22,682 nucleotides of DNA from an uncultured Corynebacterium sp. (GTDB lineage: Bacteria > Actinomycetota > Actinomycetes > Mycobacteriales > Mycobacteriaceae), in contig NZ_CABTZR010000036.1 of NCBI RefSeq assembly GCF_902489365.1, positions 1 through 22,682 on the forward strand, in the 5' to 3' direction. Position numbers and translations under genes: made by a program. How positions within the stretch are numbered: the stretch's first letter is position 1; each line of letters starts with the position of its first letter. Under the pieces are notes generated by a model. The model searched no databases. It was not told the origin of the DNA and saw only the letters and a program-made list of their open reading frames with translations. This document shows, in pieces, positions 6,828 to 13,663 of the stretch.

Positions 6828-7829
6828 ATGAAAAAGCTCATCAACTCACCAGATAGCGTCGTAGCTGAATCAGTAGAAGGCTTCACCCTGGCCCACAGTG
6901 ACATCGTTACTCATGCCACTGATCCCCTCTTCGTTGCTCGCGCCCAGAAGAAGGAGAGCGGTAAGGTCGCCGTCGTCTCTGGGGGCGGATCCGGCCACGA
7001 GCCTTTGCATGCGGGTTTCGTTGGCTACGGAATGCTGGATGCGGCAGTGCCCGGCGCCATGTTTACGTCGCCTACCCCGGATGCAATCCAAGCGGCCACA
7101 GAAGCGGTAAGCACTGGGGCAGGCGTTCTCTACATCGTGAAGAACTATACCGGTGATGTTCTCAACTTTGATACGGCTGCCGAGCTGGCGGAGTTTGATG
7201 ATATCGAGGTCAGCCAGGTCATCGTGGACGACGATGTCGCCGTGGAGGATTCTACTTTTACAGCCGGACGCCGCGGCGTGGCAGGAACCCTCTTGGTAGA
7301 GAAGCTGGCAGGCGCCGCAGCCGAGCGCGGTGATGATCTGGCCGCGGTGACGGCGGTGGCGAAGAAGGTAGTGGAGAATACCGCGACCATGGGCGCAGCA
7401 CTGAGCGCCTGTACGGTGCCGCACGTGGGCAAGCCCTCCTTCGAGCTTGGGGAAGATGAAGTCGAACTCGGCGTGGGTATCCATGGCGAGCCGGGCCGCA
7501 AGGAAATTCCGCTGGTTTCTGCCGATGACGTTACCGATCACCTACTCGATCCCGTCTTGGCAGATCTCAAGCTGAGGGAGGGGGAGCGCACCATCGTCGT
7601 TGTCAATGGCATGGGCGCCACCCCGGCCTCTGAGCTGTACGTGGTCTACCGCCGCGTGGCCCAGCGTCTCCAGGAGGCTGGCATCGCCATTGAGCGCTCC
7701 CTCGTGGGTAACTTCGTCACCAGCCTGGACATGGCTGGGTGCTCTGCCACCGTCATGCGCGCGGACGACGAGGACCTCGCGCTTTTCGACGCTCCCTGCC
7801 ACACCTCCGCACTACGCCAAGGAATGTAA
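6828..7829 (+). CDS. dhaK: Dihydroxyacetone kinase subunit DhaK (PTS-dependent)
   Basis: DhaK binds dihydroxyacetone covalently and receives phosphate from DhaL-ADP, giving dihydroxyacetone phosphate for glycolysis. The 333 aa product aligns by eye with E. coli DhaK from its first residues (MKKLIN). It has the glycine loop SGGGSGHEP at 51-59, IVKNYTGDVLNF at 103-114, VIVDDDVAV at 131-139, TAGRRG at 145-150 and GIHGEPG at 217-223. His219 corresponds to the E. coli substrate-binding His218. It is the first gene of dhaK-dhaL-dhaM, with 2 bp between dhaK and dhaL. No DhaR-type regulator gene is seen nearby. Its promoter was not identified with confidence. Confidence 0.97.
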   Translation: MKKLINSPDSVVAESVEGFTLAHSDIVTHATDPLFVARAQKKESGKVAVVSGGGSGHEPLHAGFVGYGMLDAAVPGAMFTSPTPDAIQAATEAVSTGAGVLYIVKNYTGDVLNFDTAAELAEFDDIEVSQVIVDDDVAVEDSTFTAGRRGVAGTLLVEKLAGAAAERGDDLAAVTAVAKKVVENTATMGAALSACTVPHVGKPSFELGEDEVELGVGIHGEPGRKEIPLVSADDVTDHLLDPVLADLKLREGERTIVVVNGMGATPASELYVVYRRVAQRLQEAGIAIERSLVGNFVTSLDMAGCSATVMRADDEDLALFDAPCHTSALRQGM

Positions 7830-7831
7830 CT

Positions 7832-8497
7832 ATGACGAATTCTGAAACTCTTTCAAGCGCGTGGGCACAGGAATGGATGAAAAGCTGTGCCGAGGCCGCG
7901 CGTGAACACCGTGAGGAGCTCATCGAGCTCGATCGCGCGATTGGGGACAGCGACCATGGAGAAAACGTCGACCGTGGCTTCCGCGCCGTCGTGGACAAGG
8001 TTGCTGCGGATATCTCTTCGGATGACTCAACGGTCGCTGACGTACTCAAACTAACCGCGAAGACTCTCATGTCCACCGTCGGCGGAGCCTCCGGCCCATT
8101 GTTGGGTACCGCCTTCTTGCGTGCGTCGAAGGCCGCCGGCACCGGTGACATTGATGCCTCTACGACGGCTGCGCTTATTGAGGACGCCCTCCAAGGAATC
8201 ATGACCCGCGGAAAAGCAACGGAAGGGGAGAAGACCATGGTCGATGCCTGGGCACCAGCGGCGCGCGCTGCCCGCGACGCCGCCGATGCTGAACAGAGTC
8301 CCGCTAAGGTCTTGCGCGCGGCTGCCGACGCGGCCGCAGCCGGCGCGGACGCTACTATCCCGATGGTTGCAACTAAGGGACGCGCTTCCTACCTAGGCGA
8401 GCGCTCTGCCGGGCACAAGGATCCGGGTGCCGCCTCCTCGGCGCTTTTCCTCGCTGCGGCTGCTGAGGCCGCCGAGACTACTGGGAAGGGGGCGTAG
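7832..8497 (+). CDS. dhaL: Dihydroxyacetone kinase ADP-binding subunit DhaL
   Basis: DhaL carries a tightly bound ADP that is rephosphorylated by DhaM and passes phosphate to the substrate on DhaK. The 221 aa product has the Mg-nucleotide motif LDRAIGDSDHGENVDRGF, with Asp34, Asp39 and Asp41 as the expected metal ligands. It also has the nucleotide loop VGGASGPLLGTAF near residues 88-100 and a C-terminal GRASYLGERSAGHKDPGA block typical of the family. AAGGA lies 8 nt before the ATG, inside the end of dhaK. The tight spacing to dhaK (2 bp) and dhaM (3 bp) shows an operon with probable translational coupling. Confidence 0.97.
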   Translation: MTNSETLSSAWAQEWMKSCAEAAREHREELIELDRAIGDSDHGENVDRGFRAVVDKVAADISSDDSTVADVLKLTAKTLMSTVGGASGPLLGTAFLRASKAAGTGDIDASTTAALIEDALQGIMTRGKATEGEKTMVDAWAPAARAARDAADAEQSPAKVLRAAADAAAAGADATIPMVATKGRASYLGERSAGHKDPGAASSALFLAAAAEAAETTGKGA

Positions 8498-8500
8498 AGC

Positions 8501-9211
8501 ATGGCACAGCCGCGCGTTGGACTTGTTCTCGTTTCGCATTCGGCGAAGCTCGCAGAAGGATTGGCTGAGCTGGCCGCCCAGATGGCCGCTGATGTCACCA
8601 TCCTTCCTGCGGGTGGCTTGGAAGACGGCAGCATCGGAACGTCCTATGACTTCATCGAGGGCGCTATCAGCCACGCCATAGGTCAAGGACTCAGCGTTGT
8701 CGTGCTCACGGACTTGGGTTCGGCCACGATGACCGTCGAGTCGGTTCTTGAGTTTCTGGACGAAGAACAAGCACTGTTTGTTGACGCCCCACTGGTCGAG
8801 GCCACTATCGCCGCAGCAACCGCCGCCCAGCAAGGCGATGATGTGGGTGCAGTTGCTGAAGCCGCTAGACGAGCCATCGAGGCGTTCACTCCTCAGCAGC
8901 CTGCTGCTTCTACAACTGTGTGCGAGGAAGAGCAAGAGGCAGATCCAAATCGGTACTCGCTGACTGTGACCATTGCCGATGAAGCTGGCCTTCATGCCCG
9001 TCCCGCGTCCAAGCTCGCTGAAATGGCCGCAGAGGCAGAGGGCGATATCGTCCTTACCAATGACGGCGAGACAGTAGAGGCAGACTCCTCGATGATGCTG
9101 ATGTCGCTCGGTGCTTGCCAGGGCGCATCGGTGACCATTAGCGGTGATATCTCCGATAAAGAGGTCATCGACCGGATTGCCACGGCCATCGAGCTGGGGC
9201 TCGACGGTTAG
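8501..9211 (+). CDS. dhaM: DhaM: EIIA(Dha)-HPr fusion phosphotransfer protein
   Basis: This protein carries PEP-derived phosphate from the PTS to DhaL-ADP. Residues 1-130 form the mannose-type EIIA domain, with active-site His13 in LVLVSHSAK and DLGSA at 71-75. A Gln/Ala/Glu-rich linker (about 131-150) leads to an HPr domain whose phosphorylation site is His165 in GLHARPAS. At 236 aa it lacks the EI-like third domain of the longer E. coli DhaM, so it needs EI from elsewhere in the genome. The fused HPr may let it accept phosphate directly from EI without free HPr. A purine-rich GGAAGGGGG before the ATG lies in the end of dhaL. Confidence 0.96.
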   Translation: MAQPRVGLVLVSHSAKLAEGLAELAAQMAADVTILPAGGLEDGSIGTSYDFIEGAISHAIGQGLSVVVLTDLGSATMTVESVLEFLDEEQALFVDAPLVEATIAAATAAQQGDDVGAVAEAARRAIEAFTPQQPAASTTVCEEEQEADPNRYSLTVTIADEAGLHARPASKLAEMAAEAEGDIVLTNDGETVEADSSMMLMSLGACQGASVTISGDISDKEVIDRIATAIELGLDG

Positions 9212-9231
9212 AACCTATGGTCCGCACGACA

Positions 9232-9278
9232 GCGCACATTTCGTGCGCCGTACACTGTGCGGGCACTGTCCCCCGCAC
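9232..9278 (+). repeat. Nested inverted repeats after dhaM (possible terminator without T-run)
   Basis: GCGCAC (9232-9237) pairs with GTGCGC (9243-9248) across ATTTC. Immediately after, GTGCGGG (9257-9263) pairs with CCCGCAC (9272-9278) across 8 bases. A further CCGCAC at 9222-9227 could pair with the same GTGCGG, giving an alternative fold. No T-run follows, so this may be a factor-dependent end or a regulatory structure. Confidence 0.4.
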
Positions 9279-9293
9279 GGAAGGATGGTCTCA

Positions 9294-9312
9294 TTACCTT
9301 CGCATAAGGTAA
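9294..9312. promoter_or_regulatory. Operator-like dyad upstream of the small membrane protein gene
   Basis: TTACCTT and AAGGTAA form a perfect 7-bp inverted repeat with a 5-base CGCAT spacer. The right half overlaps TAAGGT (9305-9310), a possible -10 hexamer, so a protein bound here could block transcription of the gene at 9355. No regulator is assigned. Confidence 0.4.
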
Positions 9313-9354
9313 AAGACAACGTCCTAGTTGAGTTCTCTCGAAAGCGGGGAATCC

Positions 9355-9786
9355 ATGAACCAGCCCGACTACGTGGAGCCGAACAACGTCACTGGCAACC
9401 CGTACCACACGCCGTACACACAGGCTTATCCGGACACCTCCTCGCATTCTTATGGAGGCTCCTATACGCGGCCAATACTCACCCCCTCTACGCCGAATCC
9501 CCTCGCGCCGTGGGTGCTGGGTCTGGCGGTGCTGCCGCCACTCGTCATCATCGTGCTGACACTCTTGTGGAGTGCCGTGGGATTCTTGTCGTCGATGCTG
9601 ACGATCTTTACCGGATGGTGCGCCGTGGGGCTGGGGATCGTGGCGCTCGTCCTCGGATCAGGGCGAAGTCCGGAGCATAGGCGTACCGGCATCACCGTGT
9701 CCGGGATGATCATCGGATTCTGCTGGAGTTGCATTGCACCGTTCGTTCCCATGGCCATGATGGTGGTCATGGGACTAGAACCCTAG
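9355..9786 (+). CDS. Small membrane protein, DUF4190-like
   Basis: A 143 aa protein. The first 48 residues are rich in Pro, Tyr, Asn and Thr. Three hydrophobic segments follow (about 49-73, 76-98 and 108-138). The second carries a Gly-rich GLGIVALVLGSG and the third begins with RRTGITVSGMIIG, a pattern seen in DUF4190 proteins. The assignment is tentative and the function unknown. The ATG at 9355 is preferred over the in-frame start at 9328 because CGGGGA precedes it and the protein then starts with MNQPDY. The gene lies 143 bp after dhaM and converges on sigA. Confidence 0.7.
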   Translation: MNQPDYVEPNNVTGNPYHTPYTQAYPDTSSHSYGGSYTRPILTPSTPNPLAPWVLGLAVLPPLVIIVLTLLWSAVGFLSSMLTIFTGWCAVGLGIVALVLGSGRSPEHRRTGITVSGMIIGFCWSCIAPFVPMAMMVVMGLEP

Positions 9787-9821
9787 AGCTGCGAGGAACC
9801 CCAGCGCCCTGATACATACAG

Positions 9822-9857
9822 AAAAGTGCCGACGAGGAAACCTTTCCTCGCCGGCAC
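9822..9857 (-). terminator. Intrinsic terminator of sigA
   Basis: On the minus strand GTGCCGGCGAGGA pairs with TCCTCGTCGGCAC (13 pairs, one a G-U in RNA) across a short loop. TTTTCTGTAT follows. The stem starts 16 nt after the sigA stop. It may also slow readthrough from the convergent gene ending at 9786, although no T-run exists on that strand. Confidence 0.9.
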
Positions 9858-9873
9858 TGTCGTGTTCTCGGGC

Positions 9874-11346
9874 TTAGTCGAGATAGTCTCGCAGCACCTG
9901 GGAGCGCGAAGGGTGGCGCAGCTTAGACATGGTCTTGGACTCGATCTGGCGAATACGTTCGCGGGTGACACCATAGACTTGGCCGATTTCGTCTAAAGTG
10001 CGCGGCATGCCATCGGTGAGGCCGAAGCGCAGACGAACCACGCCCGCCTCACGTTCAGACAGGGTCGTGAGAACGTCCTGCAGCTGGTCTTGCAGCAAGG
10101 TGAAGGAGACCGCGTCGACAGCGATGACGGCCTCGGAGTCCTCGATGAAGTCACCCAGCTGGGAGTCACCCTCATCACCGATGGTCTGGTCCAAGGAAAT
10201 GGGTTCACGAGCGTATTGCTGGATTTCCAGCACCTTTTCCTCGGTGATGTCCATTTCCTTCGCTAACTCCAGCGGCGTGGGCTCGCGGCCCAAATCCTGC
10301 AGCAGCTCTCGTTGGATGCGGCCCAGCTTGTTGATGACCTCGACCATGTGCACTGGAATGCGGATGGTGCGTGCTTGGTCTGCCATCGCGCGGGTAATAG
10401 CCTGACGGATCCACCAGGTGGCATACGTTGAGAACTTGTAGCCCTTGGTGTAGTCAAACTTCTCAACAGCGCGGATGAGACCCAAGTTGCCCTCCTGGAT
10501 GAGATCCAAGAAGGCCATGCCGCGGCCGGTGTAGCGCTTGGCCAAGGACACCACGAGACGCAGGTTTGCCTCGAGAAGGTGGTTCTTCGCCTTGCGGCCA
10601 TCACGAGCGATGGCGCGCATATCACGCTTTTCCATGGGGGAAAGCTTGGCGGCCTTGTCGCCCTCGGCGCGGGCCTTTTCCATCTCATCCATGCGGTATT
10701 GAGCGTAGAGGCCAGCCTCGATTCGCTTGGCGAGGGAGACCTCTTGCTCGGCATTGAGCAGGGCGACCTTACCGATTTGCTTCAGATAGGCGCGGACGGA
10801 GTCTGCCGACGCGGTCAGCTCCGCATCCTTGCGGGCTTGGCGCAGGGCTGCGGACTCATCCTCATCCCAGACCGAGGAACCATCGTCCTCGTCCTCATCA
10901 GTGTCGTCGCCCTCGAGGTCATCATCGTCGTCGCCGAACTCGTCTTCATCATCCATCTCGGCGGTGTCCGGATCGAAATCGATATCGGCATCGTCGGTGG
11001 TGTCGGCGTCCAACTCGTCGGTCTGATCCTCGGCGAGATCCTCGGAAGACTCGGCAGCTTCAGGCGACGTTGCCTTCGTGGCTGCTGACTTGCGCACGGT
11101 CTTCTTGGCCGTCTTCTTTGTGGCCTTTTGTGCAGACTTGCGAGTGGTCTTCTTCGTTGCCTTCTTGGCCGTCTTTTTGGCTGTCTTTTTAGCCGTTTTC
11201 TTGGCGGTCTTTTTCGCGGTTTTCTTGGCTGTTTTCTTAGCGGTCTTTTTTGCCGTCTTTTTGGCGGTCTTCTGTGCAGGTGCAGATGCCTCGGAGGTGC
11301 TCTCGCCCGCGCCGAGTACCTGGTCTGAAGAATCAGTGGCTGCCAC
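9874..11346 (-). CDS. sigA: Primary (housekeeping) RNA polymerase sigma factor SigA
   Basis: The 490 aa vegetative sigma-70 factor, expected to be essential. Residues 26-88 are a lysine/alanine repeat (KKTA units) and residues about 95-160 are strongly acidic, together forming a bipartite charged N-terminus. Region 1.2 starts near 183 (SVRAYLKQIG). Region 2 has DLIQEGNLGLIRAVEKFDY at 281-299 and the -10 helix TYATWWIRQAITR at 307-319. Region 3 covers about 331-400. Region 4.2 has the -35-reading helix VTRERIRQIES at 460-470, followed by a C-terminal tail ending RDYLD. It differs from SigB mainly by its N-terminus. The start is GTG, supported by GAAAGGG about 6-7 nt upstream. It lies 201 bp after ppgK and has its own leader and terminator. 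Confidence 0.98.
   Translation of the reverse strand: MAATDSSDQVLGAGESTSEASAPAQKTAKKTAKKTAKKTAKKTAKKTAKKTAKKTAKKTAKKATKKTTRKSAQKATKKTAKKTVRKSAATKATSPEAAESSEDLAEDQTDELDADTTDDADIDFDPDTAEMDDEDEFGDDDDDLEGDDTDEDEDDGSSVWDEDESAALRQARKDAELTASADSVRAYLKQIGKVALLNAEQEVSLAKRIEAGLYAQYRMDEMEKARAEGDKAAKLSPMEKRDMRAIARDGRKAKNHLLEANLRLVVSLAKRYTGRGMAFLDLIQEGNLGLIRAVEKFDYTKGYKFSTYATWWIRQAITRAMADQARTIRIPVHMVEVINKLGRIQRELLQDLGREPTPLELAKEMDITEEKVLEIQQYAREPISLDQTIGDEGDSQLGDFIEDSEAVIAVDAVSFTLLQDQLQDVLTTLSEREAGVVRLRFGLTDGMPRTLDEIGQVYGVTRERIRQIESKTMSKLRHPSRSQVLRDYLD
11083..11274 (-). repeat. 12-bp tandem repeat array within sigA encoding KKTA units
   Basis: About sixteen tetrapeptide units occupy residues 25-88 of SigA. 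Units at residues 29-60 are eight exact KKTA copies. Later units drift (KKAT, KKTT, RKSA, QKAT, KKTA, KKTV, RKSA). At DNA level the units are 12 bp and vary at third positions, so the protein repeat is better kept than the DNA repeat. The pattern resembles histone H1-like C-termini. Confidence 0.9.
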
Positions 11347-11425
11347 GTACGCCCTTTCGACTTGCTCTCTGAGTGGAAACTATGGGGACGCGCAAGTTTA
11401 TCGCGACTAGTCCCCGATGCTAGCC

Positions 11426-11451
11426 CGCCTCCGAGATGAGCAGGGGAGGCG
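11426..11451 (-). other. Hairpin in the sigA leader
   Basis: CGCCTCC and GGAGGCG form a perfect 7-bp stem with a 12-base loop. It lies about 80 nt before the sigA start, downstream of the putative -10 at 11482-11487, so it would be in the mRNA leader if that promoter is used. Confidence 0.4.
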
Positions 11452-11481
11452 CGCCGCTGGATATTGGATAATCGACAGCCC

Positions 11482-11487
11482 AGTATA
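11482..11487 (-). promoter_or_regulatory. Putative -10 element for sigA
   Basis: TATACT on the minus strand is a near-perfect -10 hexamer, about 135 bp before the sigA GTG. No good -35 is found 16-18 bp upstream. It would give a leader of roughly 130 nt. A second AT-rich hexamer, GATTAT, lies just downstream and is weaker. Confidence 0.4.
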
Positions 11488-11514
11488 GATCATTTCTTGC
11501 ACTAGGCGGTGACT

Positions 11515-11540
11515 GGGGTCAACTCGGAAGAGCTGGCCCC
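11515..11540 (-). terminator. Hairpin after ppgK (possible terminator)
   Basis: On the minus strand GGGGCCAGCTC and GAGTTGACCCC pair around a TTCC loop, with one mismatch and one G-U pair. The stem begins 7 nt after the ppgK stop. No T-run follows. Its place between ppgK and the sigA -10 suggests it separates the two transcripts. Confidence 0.45.
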
Positions 11541-11547
11541 GGTTGCC

Positions 11548-12345
11548 TTATGGGCGAATACCTTCTTGTGCTGCCATGGCTGCGCCTACTATACCGGCGC
11601 GATTGCGAAGCTGAGCTGCAACGACCGGCGTTTCAATGCGGAGATGCTCTCCCCACTTGTCAAACTTGCGGGAAATCCCACCGCCGATGACGAAAGCTGA
11701 GGGGTTAAATAGAGCCTCATACTCGTGGAGCACTCGGTTGACGCGTTTTGCCCACTGCTTGGTCTTGAGCCCTTCGCGGTCCTTGACGGCAGAAGAGGCT
11801 TGGTGCTCCGCCTCCTTCTCGCCAACGATGAGGTGCCCAATCTCCGTATTGGGGAAGAGCTGGCCATCTAGTAGGAAAGCGGAACCAATACCAGTGCCCA
11901 AAGTGAGGAAGATGACGGGGCCGGAGCGTGCAATCTCGTCGCCATAAGCTACTTCCGCGAGGCCGGCCGCGTCGGCGTCGTTAAGCACGGTAAAAGGAAC
12001 GGTGAGGTATGAGCTCAACAATTCCTGTGCATCCGTACCGATCCAAGATTTATCAATGTTTGCTGCGCTGCGGATTACCTGGTCCTTTACCACCGCTGGC
12101 ATGGTAATGCCGACGGGACCGTCCCAGTTCTTCTCTTTGACGATCTGGGCGATCACCTTAGCGACGGCGTCCGGCGTGGCGGGCTGGGGAGTAGCAATCT
12201 TGAGGCGGTCACCAACGAACTCTCCCGTTGCGAGGTCGACCTCGGCACCCTTGATGCCAGAGCCTCCAACATCGATGCCGAAGGCGTGGCCTTCGTGCTG
12301 CGGGCTCGGTTTCGTGTCCTGGTGCTGTGATTCATGGGCGGTCAT
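11548..12345 (-). CDS. ppgK: Polyphosphate glucokinase (ROK family)
   Basis: PpgK phosphorylates glucose to glucose 6-phosphate using inorganic polyphosphate, with ATP as an alternative donor. The 265 aa length is typical. The phosphate-binding loop GIDVGGSGIKGAEVD is at 23-37, the catalytic Asp is Asp123 in LNDADAAGLAE, LTLGTGIGSAFLLDG is at 148-161 and the C-terminal VIGGGISRKFDKW at 219-231. The Cys-rich zinc motif of longer ROK kinases is absent, as in known polyphosphate glucokinases. The first 20 residues are a polar His/Gln-rich extension. TAGACT lies 6 nt before the ATG and no Shine-Dalgarno is seen, so the mRNA is probably leaderless. The ppgK-sigA order is also found in C. glutamicum, as I recall. 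Confidence 0.96.
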   Translation of the reverse strand: MTAHESQHQDTKPSPQHEGHAFGIDVGGSGIKGAEVDLATGEFVGDRLKIATPQPATPDAVAKVIAQIVKEKNWDGPVGITMPAVVKDQVIRSAANIDKSWIGTDAQELLSSYLTVPFTVLNDADAAGLAEVAYGDEIARSGPVIFLTLGTGIGSAFLLDGQLFPNTEIGHLIVGEKEAEHQASSAVKDREGLKTKQWAKRVNRVLHEYEALFNPSAFVIGGGISRKFDKWGEHLRIETPVVAAQLRNRAGIVGAAMAAQEGIRP

Positions 12346-12351
12346 ACGAAC

Positions 12352-12357
12352 AGTCTA
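12352..12357 (-). promoter_or_regulatory. -10 element of a leaderless promoter for ppgK
   Basis: TAGACT on the minus strand matches TAnnnT and ends 6 nt before the ppgK ATG. There is no Shine-Dalgarno between. This supports leaderless transcription from the start codon. Confidence 0.55.
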
Positions 12358-12527
12358 TGTCCACCCGCGCGATGGTGTGGCACGACCTCGGGGATGAAAA
12401 GGGCAGTGTCGGTAGTGCCCTGCGGTGTCCGGTGCGTGACGTGCTCCTTGGGCTGGCGGTAGGCGCAGACTGTGATGAAATCTTCGCGGCCCGCTATGGA
12501 GCTGAAATTGGCAGCTCACACGGGTAA
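12357..12527 (+). CDS. Doubtful small ORF, unknown
   Basis: A 56-codon open frame (MSTRAMVWHDLG to the C-terminal GAEIGSSHG) in the 321-bp gap 12346-12666. I recognise no family. Codon third positions are about 65% G+C, close to coding but not decisive in a GC-rich genome. No Shine-Dalgarno or clear -10 precedes it, and its start abuts the ppgK promoter. In C. glutamicum I remember an inositol monophosphatase gene (suhB) beside ppgK, and no such gene is present here. The frame may be a short real gene, a decayed remnant or chance. Confidence 0.2.
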   Translation: MSTRAMVWHDLGDEKGSVGSALRCPVRDVLLGLAVGADCDEIFAARYGAEIGSSHG

Positions 12528-12586
12528 AGGCGGAGTGATTGGGGGTAGGATAGTGTGAGGTTTGGTGCCCCCACGGCGGGGCGAGT

Positions 12587-12615
12587 GTGACACAGAGGCC
12601 AGTCTGGTTTAGGAT
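12587..12615 (+). promoter_or_regulatory. Promoter of the DUF4193 gene
   Basis: GTGACA (12587-12592, close to TTGACA), a 17-base spacer and TAGGAT (12610-12615) form a full housekeeping-type promoter. The transcript would start near 12622, giving a leader of about 45 nt that contains AGGGGC before the ATG. Between the doubtful ORF and this site nothing else stands out. Confidence 0.65.
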
Positions 12616-12666
12616 GCCGTCGATAAATACACATACCTATCGATTTGACTCACAGGGGCAAGCATT

Positions 12667-12957
12667 ATGGCCACGGATTATGACGCACCGCGTCGCCGCG
12701 CTGAAGACGACCTCGAGGCCGATTCCCTCGAGGGCCTGAAGGCGGCTGAAAACGACAACAATGGCATGGATGACGATGGAGAAATCGTCGAGGCCTTCGA
12801 ACCGCCGTCAGTCGACCTGACCGGTGAAGAGCTCAACGTCACCGTCGTTCCGCGCAAAGAAAACGAGTTCACCTGCTCGGTATGTTTCTTGGTGCAGTCC
12901 AACAAGCGCCTTGACCATGAAGAGGACGGCGAGCCAGTCTGCATGGACTGCGCCTAG
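12667..12957 (+). CDS. DUF4193 family protein (small acidic zinc-ribbon-like)
   Basis: A 96 aa protein. Residues 1-66 are strongly acidic, while 67-96 contain two Cys pairs, CSVC (70-73) and CMDC (92-95), spaced like a four-Cys zinc ribbon. The start MATDYDAPRRR is characteristic of actinobacterial DUF4193 proteins, which are small, conserved and uncharacterised. A nucleic-acid or RNA polymerase related role is only a guess from the acidic plus zinc-ribbon layout. It has its own promoter and converges on DUF3093, 45 bp away. Confidence 0.92.
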   Translation: MATDYDAPRRRAEDDLEADSLEGLKAAENDNNGMDDDGEIVEAFEPPSVDLTGEELNVTVVPRKENEFTCSVCFLVQSNKRLDHEEDGEPVCMDCA

Positions 12958-13002
12958 TAGGCCAGTTTCACCTAGGCGTGGCTTTAGGCCTTAACTCAAG
13001 CC

Positions 13003-13539
13003 TTAATTGCTGCGCCTTGTAGCTGCTGCGGCCTGCTCGGGGACAAAGGCTGCGAGGAGTTTTTCGGGGTTGGTGGATCCGATGAGCCAATAGGGCGTTG
13101 GATCTTCGGGGTCATCGAGGACGAGCATGACGTGTTCGGGTACCCAGCCGTGTGTGACGAGGAAGGCAGCCGGATCGAGCTGTGGGCCTAACGCGTTACG
13201 GCGTGCAGTGGCCGGCACCGCGGTACTGCGGGCGACAACATCGTTCGGTAGCTGCGCGTCCTTGACGGTGAGCCACCGTGTGCCGTCGGCATCCTGTTCC
13301 ACCTGCACCACAGTGTTGGACCATGTCAGCAGGACCCACGCGGCGATGGCGCTGAGTAGGATGGCGGGGACGATGATCCACATGATTCCACGGTTGAGGC
13401 TGACCGTGGCGGTGGAGATCACTACTACGAAGGCCGCCATCAGCCACCAGTACCACGGCACCCATTGGCGCTCACGATAGAGGACCACAGGGGAGGCGGC
13501 TGGCGCTGAGGGGGAAGCAGACGAAGAACTCGAAGTCAT
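13003..13539 (-). CDS. DUF3093 family membrane protein
   Basis: A 178 aa protein. A Ser/Ala/Pro-rich N-terminus is followed by two membrane segments at about 29-48 and 52-73, joined by a very short turn (LNRG). A soluble C-terminal domain (about 75-178) includes TRWLTVKDAQLP, VARSTAVPATARR and a DDPEDPTPYWLIGSTNPEKLLAA block. This matches DUF3093, an actinobacterial family of unknown function. The start at 13539 gives MTSSSSSASP. The open frame runs up to 13713, but longer starts would overlap dut. The gene is divergent from dut by 124 bp, a neighbourhood I recall as conserved. Confidence 0.88.
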   Translation of the reverse strand: MTSSSSSASPSAPAASPVVLYRERQWVPWYWWLMAAFVVVISTATVSLNRGIMWIIVPAILLSAIAAWVLLTWSNTVVQVEQDADGTRWLTVKDAQLPNDVVARSTAVPATARRNALGPQLDPAAFLVTHGWVPEHVMLVLDDPEDPTPYWLIGSTNPEKLLAAFVPEQAAAATRRSN

Positions 13540-13650
13540 GACCCTCGAGTCTAGCCGCCGGGGAGGGGGAGAACCCAACACGCAGAGTAGGTGCGGCCGC
13601 CAGGCCGACGCGGCGTCCGGCCCTGAAGGTTGGGGATAGTGGGGACAAGG

Positions 13651-13656
13651 TAGGCT
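13651..13656 (+). promoter_or_regulatory. -10 element of a leaderless promoter for dut
   Basis: TAGGCT matches TAnnnT and lies 7 nt before the GTG at 13664. The bases between (GGGCCGC) contain no Shine-Dalgarno. This supports both the GTG start and a leaderless mRNA. Confidence 0.6.
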
Positions 13657-13663
13657 GGGCCGC

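Noticed and set aside
11078..11410. Plus-strand open frame with repeated Leu-Ala-Val-Phe, looking like a membrane protein
   Set aside because: It is the exact antisense shadow of the sigA lysine repeat. The repeated codons force a long open frame on the other strand, and there is no start signal.
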